From assembly GCA_017616165.1 (NCBI GenBank), contig JAFZYR010000019.1:1-45419 (forward strand): a DNA stretch of 45,419 nucleotides. Reading direction: 5' to 3'. The translations under genes and the position numbers were made by a program. The notes under the pieces were generated by a model that was not told the origin of the DNA, ran no database searches, and worked only from the letters and a program-made list of their open reading frames with translations. The stretch comes from Treponema sp. GTDB lineage: Bacteria > Spirochaetota > Spirochaetia > Treponematales > Treponemataceae. Shown here piece after piece: positions 1 through 7,870 of this stretch (position 1 is its first letter; every line of letters starts with the position of its first letter).

Positions 1-249
1 GTAACAGAGCTCAATCCAGACCCAAGCATGACAGTAATCATGTGTGGACCTCCGATTCTGATTCACCTTTCCCTTGACGCACTCAAAAAGCTTGGCTTTA
101 AAGACGAGCAGGTTTTCACAACAATGGAAATGAGAATGAAGTGCGGAATTGGAAAATGCGGAAGATGTAATATCGGTGACAAGTTCGTCTGCAAAGACGG
201 TCCGGTATTCAGCTTTGATCAGCTCGGTGAATTACCACCAGAGTATTAA
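1..249 (+). CDS. FAD/NAD(P)-binding oxidoreductase, C-terminal part (gene cut by window start)
   Basis: Only the last 82 codons are in the window; the frame is open from base 1. The product ends like the electron-transfer flavoproteins of the PyrK / sulfhydrogenase-gamma / AsrB group. A CGPP motif (NAD-binding lobe) is followed by a 2Fe-2S cysteine cluster in the segment MKCGIGKCGRCNIG, with a further Cys in FVCKDGP. In this family the protein moves electrons between NAD(P)H, flavin and an Fe-S centre in the cytoplasm. The stop lies 17 bases before an Fe-S protein gene with its own AAGGAG ribosome site, so the two are very likely co-transcribed. I infer that this subunit feeds electrons from NAD(P)H to the next two gene products. 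The exact family member cannot be fixed from the fragment. Confidence 0.75.
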   Translation, partial: VTELNPDPSMTVIMCGPPILIHLSLDALKKLGFKDEQVFTTMEMRMKCGIGKCGRCNIGDKFVCKDGPVFSFDQLGELPPEY

Positions 250-266
250 TATTAAGGAGCAATAAA

Positions 267-956
267 ATGGCTGAAAAAGAAATGGCAACTATTTATATTT
301 TCGGGAAAAAATATGATGTTCCGGCAGAGCTTACCATTATGAACGCAATGGAATATGCCGGCTATCAGCTCAAGCGCGGCTGCGGATGTCGTAACGGCTT
401 CTGTGGTGCTTGTGCTACAATTTATAGAATTAAGGGACAGAACCAGCTCCAGACTTGTCTGGCTTGTTCAAAGAAGGTTGAAAACGATATGTATATCGCT
501 ACTCTTCCTTTCTTCCCACTCGTAAAGCAGATTTACGATATCAACAAGGTAAAGCCAGAGCAGCAGCTTATGATGCAGCTTTACCCGGAAATTTACTCTT
601 GTGTAGGCTGTAACGCTTGTACACGTGCCTGCCCACAGAGCCTCCAGACAATGCAGTACATTGCATATGCTCAACGCGGAGACTTTGAAAAGTGTGCAGA
701 CCTTTCATTTGACTGTGTAATGTGCGGCTGCTGTTCTAGCCGATGTCCTGCAGGAATTTCTCATCCACAGGTTGCAGAGCTTGCACGCCGTATCAATGGT
801 AAGTATATCCAGCCGGAAGCACAGCACCTTCTTGACCGTGTTGCCGAAATTGATTCAGGCGCATGCGAAGAAGCAATCAAGAAGTTTGTAGAAATGTCTA
901 CCGGTAATAAAGACGAAATCAAAAATCTTTATAACAACCGCGATATTGAAAAATAA
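267..956 (+). CDS. Fe-S electron-transfer protein with 2Fe-2S and dicluster 4Fe-4S domains
   Basis: This 229-residue protein resembles the iron-sulfur subunit of fumarate reductase/succinate dehydrogenase (FrdB/TfrB type). The N-terminal plant-type 2Fe-2S site uses C41, C46, C49 and C64. Two 4Fe-4S sites follow: C112, C115, C118, C122 and C150, C153, C156, C160, each ending in Cys-Pro. No membrane segment is seen, so it should be cytoplasmic. A good AAGGAG site precedes the ATG. It lies between an NAD(P)H-flavin oxidoreductase and an FrdA-like flavoprotein. The simplest inference is an electron wire from NAD(P)H through the Fe-S clusters to the flavin where fumarate, or a related enoate, is reduced. 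A heterodisulfide-reductase-like role is an alternative. Confidence 0.8.
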   Translation: MAEKEMATIYIFGKKYDVPAELTIMNAMEYAGYQLKRGCGCRNGFCGACATIYRIKGQNQLQTCLACSKKVENDMYIATLPFFPLVKQIYDINKVKPEQQLMMQLYPEIYSCVGCNACTRACPQSLQTMQYIAYAQRGDFEKCADLSFDCVMCGCCSSRCPAGISHPQVAELARRINGKYIQPEAQHLLDRVAEIDSGACEEAIKKFVEMSTGNKDEIKNLYNNRDIEK

Positions 957-966
957 AAGACTGTGG

Positions 967-1022
967 TCATTGAGCCTGTCGAAATGACCTTATAAAAACT
1001 GTGGTTTCGACAGGCTCAACCA
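967..1022. repeat. Palindromic intergenic repeat, type C (TGAGCCTGTCGAAA)
   Basis: TGAGCCTGTCGAAA at 971-984 is repeated in inverted form at 1005-1018, so the RNA can fold into a 14-bp hairpin. It lies in the 87-base gap between the Fe-S gene and the flavoprotein gene, inside what seems to be one operon. A related half-copy occurs near 25430. It may stabilise or attenuate the operon mRNA, but this is inference. Confidence 0.75.
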
Positions 1023-1043
1023 CCGCACAGGAGAATACATAAT

Positions 1044-2681
1044 ATGTACGGAAATTACCTTGACGATGCTGCGAAAATCGTAGCTGAAAAACGCGAAGAA
1101 AACATTAAATTTGAACATGCTCGTCTTACCGCAGAAGAAAAAGACGACCTGCTTTTGAAGTTCCACCCGGACCGCATTAAGGAACAGTTTACTGAGCTTA
1201 AGATTGGTCCTAACAAGGGACAGAAGGCTCCGCTTGAATTGGCAGAAATGCTTCAGGCAAAACCACGCCTCGAGCCAGAAAAGATTGATCTTAACCACAT
1301 TGACTACGAATCAGATGTACTCGTTATTGGTGGTGGTGGTGCAGGAACTTCTGCTGCTATCATGGCAAGCGAAGCTGGTGCAAAGGTTTTGCTCGTAACA
1401 AAGCTTCGTGTTGGTGATGCTAACACAATGATGGCTGAAGGTGGTATTCAGGCTGCTGATAAGCCAAACGACTCACCTGCCCAGCACTATCTTGATGCTT
1501 TTGGCGGCGGTCACTTTGACGGAAAACCAGAGCTCGTATATACACTTGTAAACAAGGCTCCATCTGTAATCAAATGGCTCAACGACCTTGGTGTTGAATT
1601 TGATAAGATGCCAGACGGAACAATGGTAACAACTCACGGTGGTGGTACAAGCCGCAAGCGTATGCATGCATGTAAGGACTATTCTGGTGCTGAAATTATG
1701 CGTACCTTGCGCGATGAAACTTTCAACCGTGCAGACAGCATTACAGTTGTAGACTTTACAGCTGCTATTGAAATTATAAAGAACGATAAGGGCGAAGCAG
1801 CCGGTGCAGTATTGCTCAATATCGAAACCGGTGAAATCCGCATTGCTAAGGCAAAGGTTGTAATTATTGCAACTGGTGGTGCCGGTCGTATGCACTATCA
1901 GGGCTTCCCAACCTCTAACCACTACGGTGCTACAGCCGACGGTCTTGTAATGGCTTACCGTGCCGGTGCAAAGCTTCTTTACCAGGATTCCTTGCAGTAT
2001 CACCCAACCGGTGCTGCTTACCCAACACAGATTCTTGGAAAGCTCGTAACAGAAAAGGTTCGCTCACTTGGAGCTAAGCTTATAAACAAAGACGGTGAAG
2101 TTTACATTCATCCTCTTGAAACACGCGACGTAAACGCTTCTGGTATTATCCGCGAAGTTCGTGAAGGCCGTGGTGTTAAGAATGACGTACAGGATGCTGT
2201 ATGGCTCGACACTCCAATGATCGAAATGATTCACGGAGAAGGAACAATCCTTAAGTCAATTCCTGCTATGTACAACATGTTCATCAAGTATGGAATAGAT
2301 ATCCGTAAGGAACCAATTCTGGTTTACCCAACACTCCACTACCAGAACGGTGGTGTAGAAATTAACAAGACCTGCCATACAAATGTTGCAAACCTCCTCG
2401 TAGCCGGAGAAGCTTCTGGTGGTGTTCACGGAACAAACCGCTTGATGGGTAACTCATTGCTCGACGTAGTAGTATTCGGACGCGAAGCTGGTATTGAAGC
2501 CGGTAAGATGTTCAAGGATATCAAGCTCAGCGACAAGCTCAGCCTCCAGCACGTTAAGGACTTTGAAAAGGAACGCGCCGCTGCCAAGATCGAAGGCGAT
2601 GCAGTTTCTCCAAAGGTACTTCCACGCTACACACACGGAAATCCTGAATTTGAAAAGGCAATCCCTGGAGCTACACTTTAA
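1044..2681 (+). CDS. Fumarate reductase/succinate dehydrogenase-type flavoprotein subunit
   Basis: This 545-residue flavoprotein belongs to the FrdA/SdhA/L-aspartate oxidase family. After an unusual 85-residue polar N-terminal extension comes the FAD dinucleotide motif GGGGAG (near residues 96-101). The substrate domain shows THGGGTSRKR and HPTGAAYP. Near the end, GTNRLMGNSLLDVVVFGREAG holds the Arg and Ser residues typical of the family active site. I do not see the His-containing motif used for covalent FAD attachment in membrane-bound FrdA. With no membrane anchor gene visible beside it, a soluble NAD(P)H-linked fumarate reductase is the best inference; L-aspartate oxidase is less likely because no nadA/nadC is nearby. 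AGGAG lies about 10 bases before the ATG. A palindromic repeat separates it from the Fe-S gene. Confidence 0.8.
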   Translation: MYGNYLDDAAKIVAEKREENIKFEHARLTAEEKDDLLLKFHPDRIKEQFTELKIGPNKGQKAPLELAEMLQAKPRLEPEKIDLNHIDYESDVLVIGGGGAGTSAAIMASEAGAKVLLVTKLRVGDANTMMAEGGIQAADKPNDSPAQHYLDAFGGGHFDGKPELVYTLVNKAPSVIKWLNDLGVEFDKMPDGTMVTTHGGGTSRKRMHACKDYSGAEIMRTLRDETFNRADSITVVDFTAAIEIIKNDKGEAAGAVLLNIETGEIRIAKAKVVIIATGGAGRMHYQGFPTSNHYGATADGLVMAYRAGAKLLYQDSLQYHPTGAAYPTQILGKLVTEKVRSLGAKLINKDGEVYIHPLETRDVNASGIIREVREGRGVKNDVQDAVWLDTPMIEMIHGEGTILKSIPAMYNMFIKYGIDIRKEPILVYPTLHYQNGGVEINKTCHTNVANLLVAGEASGGVHGTNRLMGNSLLDVVVFGREAGIEAGKMFKDIKLSDKLSLQHVKDFEKERAAAKIEGDAVSPKVLPRYTHGNPEFEKAIPGATL

Positions 2682-2686
2682 TCATA

Positions 2687-2828
2687 GATTGTCGGGTCAA
2701 GCCCGACAATGACAATAATAACACGTCATTGCGAGCGCAGCGAAGCAATCCACGTACAAACAGGCATTTTCGTATGTAGATTGCCGCGCCTTCGGCTCGC
2801 AATGACAAGAGCGTTCGCTCGCAATGAC
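2687..2828. repeat. Composite palindromic repeat, one type B and two type A units
   Basis: Directly after the flavoprotein stop, GATTGTCGGGTCAAGCCCGACAATGAC (type B, 2687-2713) folds on itself. From 2723, GTCATTGCGAGCGCAGCG and its partners TTGCCGCGCCTTCGGCTCGC and TTCGCTCGCAATGAC (to 2828) form type A hairpins. A T-rich stretch follows (2829-2893), so on the plus strand the block could end transcription of the redox operon. Confidence 0.8.
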
Positions 2829-2894
2829 TTTTTTCCCTCCAATAATTTTTTTTAATTTTTTTCATTTTTTTTTCACTTTTTTTTCATTTTTTTC

Positions 2895-2925
2895 TTGACC
2901 TTCCACTTGGTGGAACCCTTAAAAT
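2895..2925 (+). promoter_or_regulatory. MerR-type promoter/operator with 19-bp spacer and perfect dyad
   Basis: TTGACC (2895-2900) and TAAAAT (2920-2925) are separated by 19 bp, longer than the normal 17. The spacer holds a perfect dyad, TTCCAC TTG GTGGAA (2901-2915). A long spacer carrying the operator is the hallmark of promoters bound and untwisted by MerR-family activators. The next gene, 29 bases downstream, is a MerR regulator, so autoregulation is very likely. Confidence 0.8.
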
Positions 2926-2954
2926 AATAAATAAATAGGGGTACAATAACTGGT

Positions 2955-3599
2955 ATGAAGATTTATCAGGTAGAAGAACTGGTTGGAATTACAAAGAAGA
3001 ACATCCGCTTTTATGAGGATGAAGGTCTTTTGTGTCCAAAGAGAAATCCGGAAAATGATTACAGGGAATACTCTCTGGAGGATGTCCGGGTTTTGGAAAA
3101 AATAAAGCTCTTGCGTAAGCTTTCTGTCCCAATCGACCAGATCAGACTTTTGCAAAAGGGTCAGCTGACTTTTGCACAGGCCATGACTAGTCAGATTGAA
3201 CGGCTCCAGAAGGAACAGCAGAGCGTAGAAGTTATGAAGGAGCTTTGTGCACGACTCCAGAATGAGACTTTAGATCTAAAGTCTTTAGATGCTTCTAAAT
3301 ATCTTATGGAGATGACTAAAATGGAACAAGATGGTGCAAAGTTTGTAGACATCGAAAAACAGGATATCAACAGAAAAAAGAAAACCGGAGCCTTTGCAGG
3401 AGCCGCAATTTTCTGTGTGATTATGCTCATTGTATTGGGTTCGCTGATATATGCACTTGTTGCCGAATCTGCCCCGATTCTGCCAATGCTGTTTCCGATC
3501 TCAATTATAGCATTTGTATTAATTGGAACAGTCGTTGTACTGGTTCAAAGGTTTCGCGAAATAGACAAAGGCGAAGAATATGAAGCTAGAAAATACTAA
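2955..3599 (+). CDS. MerR-family regulator with C-terminal membrane anchor
   Basis: The 214-residue protein begins with a MerR winged helix-turn-helix (residues 1-70: YQVEELVGITKKNIRFYEDEGLL, then NDYREYSLEDV). A coiled-coil-like helix (about 80-115) comes next. Unusually for the family, two hydrophobic segments follow (about 140-165 and 172-195), ending in a charged tail. It is therefore probably a membrane-tethered transcription factor. There is no obvious metal-binding cysteine cluster, so the signal is unlikely to be a thiol-bound metal. The gene sits behind a MerR-type promoter and 18 bases before a ybjQ-like gene, its probable co-transcribed partner. A stress or envelope signal is a guess. 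Confidence 0.85.
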   Translation: MKIYQVEELVGITKKNIRFYEDEGLLCPKRNPENDYREYSLEDVRVLEKIKLLRKLSVPIDQIRLLQKGQLTFAQAMTSQIERLQKEQQSVEVMKELCARLQNETLDLKSLDASKYLMEMTKMEQDGAKFVDIEKQDINRKKKTGAFAGAAIFCVIMLIVLGSLIYALVAESAPILPMLFPISIIAFVLIGTVVVLVQRFREIDKGEEYEARKY

Positions 3600-3617
3600 C
3601 ATACAGGAGGAAGTATT

Positions 3618-3929
3618 ATGTTATTAGCAAGTATTGATTCAATCCCAGGAAAAAACTTTGAGGTTTTGGGAATGGCAAAGGGAACTGTTGTTCAGTCTAA
3701 GAATTTTGGCCGTGACTTTATGGCAGGTCTTAAAACCTTAGTCGGCGGCGAAATCGTGGGCTACACAGAAATGCTCAACGAAGCACGCCAGATTGCAACT
3801 AAGCGTATGGTAGACGAAGCACAAGCCCTTGGTGCAGACGCAGTTATCGGTGTACGTTATGGTTCCTCTGCCGTTATGCAGGGAGCTGCCGAGGTTGTTG
3901 CTTACGGTACGGCTGTAAAGTTTATTTAG
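3618..3929 (+). CDS. YbjQ/UPF0145 family protein
   Basis: This 103-residue protein matches the YbjQ (UPF0145, DUF74) family along its length. Recognisable stretches are the VLGMAKGTVVQSKN start, the GGEIVGYTEM core, and the end with ALGADAVIGVRYGSSAV and AEVVAYGTAVKF. Family members form small pentameric rings of unsettled function; some are described as heavy-metal-binding-like. The ribosome site AGGAGGAAG is strong. It lies just after the membrane-anchored MerR gene and is probably in the same transcript. Its last 8 bases overlap the end of the convergent diguanylate cyclase gene. Confidence 0.85.
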   Translation: MLLASIDSIPGKNFEVLGMAKGTVVQSKNFGRDFMAGLKTLVGGEIVGYTEMLNEARQIATKRMVDEAQALGADAVIGVRYGSSAVMQGAAEVVAYGTAVKFI

Positions 3930-5130
3930 AAAGACTTTTTAGATAACGCTTGCGTTCGTACATTTTTTTGTCGGCACGTTCAAAAACCTTTGCAAAGGTA
4001 TCCTGACCGTAGCCTTCAAAAACAGCAAGACCATTTGATATGACAACCTTGTCACTGGCAAGGTTGTCTTTCATAATCTGCTCAAAGGTAGCAACAAGCT
4101 TTTCACGATTTTCGTAATCGCTGGCCCTTAAAAAGGCTACAAATTCATCACCACCAATTCTGTATACAGGACTGTGCTGGAAAATCTGACAGATAATTTT
4201 TGAACCCTGGCGGATATATTCATCTCCGGCATCGTGGCCCTTTAAATCATTTACAGTTTTAAGTCCGTTCAAATCAAAAACAATAATTCCAAATTCCTTT
4301 ATGAGTCCGCAGCTTACAGCCTCATCAATTTCCTGAGAAGCTTCGGTAAAGGCACGCTTGTTTTTTACACCGGTAAGCGAATCTATATAAACAAGCTTTC
4401 GTGTAGAACCAAGCTCCATTTTCTGAAGCCTTTCGCGGGTAATTAAATCTTCAAGCTCAAGCCGGTAATCTTCTTTTTCAGCTTCCAGAACAAAGGTATG
4501 AATCAGACAGGTTCCAAGCAGATATCCAATGGCATAAAGCGGCCACAATGGGAAAAAATATTGTCCAATAATCATAACAGTCATTGCAATTCCAAAGGAA
4601 CCAACCGTCATGTGGCGCAATCTTTCACTTCCATATATTCTAGATCCAAATATAAATACGTAAATGGAAGTAATAAAGAACATGAAAACCTGAATGCCTA
4701 ACGAAATGTATCTTGTAATGCATGGAACATAAGTGACCTGGGCATCAAAATAAAATTTTACCGGCACAAAGAAATTGATGATTAAGGAAACACCGTCAAA
4801 AATAAGATAAGCCCAGCCAACAAAGGAAAGCACGTGTATAAATACATTTTTTTCGTTCAGATAGTAAATTACATATCTTGTCCATAAGAAAACACAGACA
4901 CCCATTACGCCAAAATAAATAGCTGTATCAATATATACGGCTGTAATGAGCTTAGCATCGTAAAGAATACCCCATAAGGCATCGCAGATATAAAAAAGCA
5001 TTACACCAAATAAAAACAGGCGGTATAATTTATGAGATTTATCTGCGTTTTTTCTGTTTCCTTTTAAAATATCAAAGTTGATTATTATTCCAACTAGTAA
5101 AGACAGTATTGCAATACTGGAATAAGCCAT
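3922..5130 (-). CDS. Membrane diguanylate cyclase (GGDEF)
   Basis: The 402-residue protein has an N-terminal half with about six to seven hydrophobic segments (residues 1-220). A short linker helix precedes a C-terminal GGDEF domain: DSLTGVKNKRAF at the start and RIGGDEFVAF as the active-site loop. It should make cyclic di-GMP from two GTP at the inner membrane face. I see no RxxD product-inhibition site just before the active site, so feedback may be weak. GGGAG precedes the ATG. A promoter TTGAGA-17-TAAAAT (5180 down to 5152) overlaps the divergent promoter of the permease gene, which may make the two genes alternatives. Its 3' end overlaps ybjQ by 8 bases, tail to tail. Confidence 0.9.
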   Translation of the reverse strand: MAYSSIAILSLLVGIIINFDILKGNRKNADKSHKLYRLFLFGVMLFYICDALWGILYDAKLITAVYIDTAIYFGVMGVCVFLWTRYVIYYLNEKNVFIHVLSFVGWAYLIFDGVSLIINFFVPVKFYFDAQVTYVPCITRYISLGIQVFMFFITSIYVFIFGSRIYGSERLRHMTVGSFGIAMTVMIIGQYFFPLWPLYAIGYLLGTCLIHTFVLEAEKEDYRLELEDLITRERLQKMELGSTRKLVYIDSLTGVKNKRAFTEASQEIDEAVSCGLIKEFGIIVFDLNGLKTVNDLKGHDAGDEYIRQGSKIICQIFQHSPVYRIGGDEFVAFLRASDYENREKLVATFEQIMKDNLASDKVVISNGLAVFEGYGQDTFAKVFERADKKMYERKRYLKSLSK

Positions 5131-5151
5131 AGATTCTCCCTTAATTCTGTA

Positions 5152-5193
5152 ATTTTAGCATATATTGAAGAAAATCTCAAATATATATATAAT
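5152..5193. promoter_or_regulatory. Overlapping divergent promoters for diguanylate cyclase and permease
   Basis: On the minus strand TTGAGA (5180-5175) and TAAAAT (5157-5152) are 17 bp apart and read into the cyclase. On the plus strand TTGAAG (5165-5170) and TATAAT (5188-5193) are also 17 bp apart and read into the permease. Each -35 box lies inside the spacer of the other, so two polymerases cannot bind at once. Confidence 0.7.
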
Positions 5194-5226
5194 AATCCAA
5201 CTTATATTTTTTAGAGGTTTTTTAAA

Positions 5227-6462
5227 ATGGTTCTTTTTGGTGGAATCTTATCAATCAAAACAATTACATTTTTAACATTCTGTGTATTCTTAATCGCCGG
5301 ATTAGGATACCTTCTTGGCAGAATCACCATTAAAGGTGTTTCTTTGGGAACTGCAGGCGTATTTATTGTTGCACTTCTTTTTGGCGCATTCCTTTACACT
5401 CCGCTTGCAAATCAGCTTAAGGTTGGTGAAACAACTTATGTATCAAATGCGCTCAAGATTGTAGAAAATCTTGGTCTCATTCTTTTCGTAACTTCTGTAG
5501 GTTTTATTGCAGGTCCAAGCTTTTTTGGTGACCTTAAGAAAAACTTTAAGTCATACATCCTTCTTGGTCTTATGATTATCATTATCGGTGGTCTTAGCTG
5601 TGCAGCCTGTATCTGGTTTGACTTTAAGATTTTTGACCGCCCGCTCGAAGAAGTAAGCGCAATGCTCGTAGGACTTCTTTCCGGTTCTCTTACTTCTACT
5701 CCAGCCTTCTCTGCAGCAAAGGCAACTGTAACAGACTCTGCCCTCTTTACTGCAAACCAGCTTGAAGACATTGTAGCTGTAGGACACGGAATTGCTTACC
5801 TGTTTGGTGTAGTTGGCGTTGTTCTTTTTGTTCAGCTTGTTCCAAAGTTTGAAAAGGCCGACATGGATGCAGAAAGACAGAAGCTTAGTGAATCTGCACC
5901 GGAAGCACCAAGCAAGCTTACAGGCACAGAGCTTGAGCTCGACCCACTTGGCTTTTGTCCATTCTCTGTAGTAGCACTTCTTGGAATCTTAGTTGGTTCC
6001 TTTAAGTTTGGAAACTTCTCTCTTACAACAACCGGCGGCTGTCTTATTTTAGCCCTTATTTTTGGTCACTTCCAGAAAATCGGAAAAATTAAGATTATGC
6101 CTGAAGAAGCAACCCTCAAGGTTTTCCGCGAGCTTGGTCTTATGCTCTTCCTTATTGGTGCCGGTGTTGCAGGTGGTGCAAGCTTTGTTAAGTACTTTGA
6201 ATGGGTATACTTTATCTACGGAATTATCATGACACTGCTGCCAATGATTATAGGCTTTATCTTTGCAAAGTACGTGCTCAAGCTCAACCTGCTCAACAAC
6301 CTTGGTTCTATCTGCGGTGGTATGACTTCTACTCCTGCTCTTGGTACCTTGATTGGTACAGCAAAGACAGAAAAGGTAGCCGGTGCATACGCATCAACTT
6401 ACCCGATTGCCCTTGTTGCAGTAGTAATTGTTTCGCAGCTGCTGATTATTTTCTTTAGATAA
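5227..6462 (+). CDS. AspT/YidE/YbjL-type permease, two-fold repeat, no RCK domains
   Basis: The 411-residue membrane protein has about ten hydrophobic segments in two related halves. Each half carries the family signature: GLLSGSLTSTPAFSAAK near residue 155 and GSICGGMTSTPALGTLIG near residue 365. This is the AspT/YidE/YbjL duplication domain of the aspartate:alanine exchanger family. The cytoplasmic TrkA-C/RCK domains usually found between the halves are replaced by a short charged linker (about 210-245). The substrate cannot be read from sequence; amino acid or dicarboxylate exchange is the family precedent. It has its own promoter and an AGAGG site. It ends two bases before the convergent dnaB stop, with no room for a classical terminator. 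Confidence 0.8.
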   Translation: MVLFGGILSIKTITFLTFCVFLIAGLGYLLGRITIKGVSLGTAGVFIVALLFGAFLYTPLANQLKVGETTYVSNALKIVENLGLILFVTSVGFIAGPSFFGDLKKNFKSYILLGLMIIIIGGLSCAACIWFDFKIFDRPLEEVSAMLVGLLSGSLTSTPAFSAAKATVTDSALFTANQLEDIVAVGHGIAYLFGVVGVVLFVQLVPKFEKADMDAERQKLSESAPEAPSKLTGTELELDPLGFCPFSVVALLGILVGSFKFGNFSLTTTGGCLILALIFGHFQKIGKIKIMPEEATLKVFRELGLMLFLIGAGVAGGASFVKYFEWVYFIYGIIMTLLPMIIGFIFAKYVLKLNLLNNLGSICGGMTSTPALGTLIGTAKTEKVAGAYASTYPIALVAVVIVSQLLIIFFR

Positions 6463-6464
6463 AG

Positions 6465-7796
6465 CTATTCATTTGCTTTATTAACAAACATTGATGACGA
6501 AGGAAGGAACAGAACGTCAACTGTACCGGTTGGACCGTTACGCTGCTTGGCAAGAATAATCTTTGCGTCCTGCGGCTTGGTGTTATCATCCTTTGGACGG
6601 TCACGGTCAATAAACATAACTACGTCGGCATCCTGTTCAATAGAACCCGAGCCGCGCAGCTGTGCAAGGTTTGGCTCTCTTCCTTCGGCGTCGCGTCCTA
6701 CCTGACACAAAGCAACAATAGGTATTTCAAGCTCACGCGCAAGTGCCTTAAGAGATTTAGAGATTTCTGCTACCTGCTCATATACCGGTGCTGCAGAATT
6801 TTCCGTGCTTATAAGTCCAATATAATCAATAAATATAATCTGAACCTTGTGATTTACAACCATACGTCTTGCCATAGCCCTAAGGTCTAACAGACGCATA
6901 TTAGGTGTATCTACTGTAAAAAGCGGAGCATCATAAAGCTTGCCGGCCGCATCCTGAATGCTTTTAAAGTTTGAAGTCTGAAGCAAACCGGATCGCATTC
7001 GTCCCATGTCTACCTTAGATTCCATAGCTAAAAGGCGCATACCGATTGATTGATACGGCATTTCAAGTGAGAAAAAACCGCAAGGGATTTTTTCTTCAAC
7101 AACAATGTGGCGCATCATGGAAAGTGCCAGCGCTGTCTTACCGATAGACGGACGCGCACCAATAATAATGAGCTCCGACTTTTGCAGACCAGAGGTCCAC
7201 GAATCTATTTTAGAAAAGCCTGTAGGAATACCGGTAAAGTTACCCTTGTTCCTGTAATGCTTTTCGATAATTTCAATATCATCAACAATAATGTCGTTCA
7301 TATTCTGAATCTTTGTAGTTTCGTTGCGTTCAGAAAGTGCAAAGATTTTCTGTTCTGCCATATCAAGCAGGGCATTACTGTCATGTCCGGTTTGTGTAGA
7401 GGCCTGTTCACGCAGCTCTGTAGCAATTTTCATGAGCTCGCGTCTTGTAGAACAGTCCATAATAATGTTGGCGTAGTTCTGAATATTTGCAGCCGAAGGA
7501 ACCATCTGAGTAAGCGAGGCAATATATGCTGGTCCACCGGCCTGTTCAAGCTTTCCTTCCTTGGTAAGGATATCTATAACAGAAATTGTGTCTCCCTTTA
7601 CACTGTTTGTATACAGCTTAAGCAGAGCATCATAAATAATCTGATTTTGAATGGAATAAAAACGTTCCGGACGCAGGGTTGTTACAATATCTGCCATTGC
7701 ACCCCAGTCATACAAAAGTCCACCGAGCAGAGCCTGTTCTGCTTCCATATTGTGCGGCGGTGTTCGTTTTTCTAATTCGCTTCTTACATTATCCAT
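6465..7796 (-). CDS. dnaB: Replicative DNA helicase DnaB
   Basis: DnaB is the ring helicase that unwinds DNA at the replication fork. The N-terminal domain begins PPHNMEAEQALLGGLL. The RecA-like domain shows Walker A GARPSIGKTALALSM, the ELEIP/ALCQVGRDA region and RGSGSIEQDADVVMFIDRD. I chose the ATG at 7796 (MDNVRSELEKR, 443 residues) rather than the longer frame from 7841: an AGGGGGG site sits just upstream of it, and the extra 15 residues come from terminator sequence. It follows the rpsF-ssb-rpsR-rplI operon, separated by a rho-independent terminator, so part of its transcription is probably read-through. No intein is present. Confidence 0.95.
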   Translation of the reverse strand: MDNVRSELEKRTPPHNMEAEQALLGGLLYDWGAMADIVTTLRPERFYSIQNQIIYDALLKLYTNSVKGDTISVIDILTKEGKLEQAGGPAYIASLTQMVPSAANIQNYANIIMDCSTRRELMKIATELREQASTQTGHDSNALLDMAEQKIFALSERNETTKIQNMNDIIVDDIEIIEKHYRNKGNFTGIPTGFSKIDSWTSGLQKSELIIIGARPSIGKTALALSMMRHIVVEEKIPCGFFSLEMPYQSIGMRLLAMESKVDMGRMRSGLLQTSNFKSIQDAAGKLYDAPLFTVDTPNMRLLDLRAMARRMVVNHKVQIIFIDYIGLISTENSAAPVYEQVAEISKSLKALARELEIPIVALCQVGRDAEGREPNLAQLRGSGSIEQDADVVMFIDRDRPKDDNTKPQDAKIILAKQRNGPTGTVDVLFLPSSSMFVNKANE

Positions 7797-7812
7797 TCTT
7801 CTACCCCCCTGG

Positions 7813-7848
7813 AAAAAAAAGGGCTGTCTGCAATGAGACAACCCTTTT
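7813..7848 (-). terminator. Rho-independent terminator between rplI and dnaB
   Basis: On the minus strand the RNA folds GGGUUGUCU...AGACAGCCC (7844-7836 with 7829-7821, 6-base loop, one U-G pair), followed by eight U (7820-7813). It lies 22 bases after the rplI stop and just before the dnaB ribosome site, so it should reduce but may not abolish dnaB transcription from the ribosomal promoter. Confidence 0.85.
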
Positions 7849-7870
7849 AATGTACGATCAAACAGAAAAA

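Noticed and set aside
957..1043. Operon break between Fe-S and flavoprotein genes
   Set aside because: The hairpin has no T-tract, and both products fit one enzyme complex, so I treat it as an intra-operon repeat rather than a terminator.
7797..7841. Extra 15 residues at the start of dnaB
   Set aside because: They are encoded by the rplI terminator region, and the AGGGGGG ribosome site points to ATG 7796.
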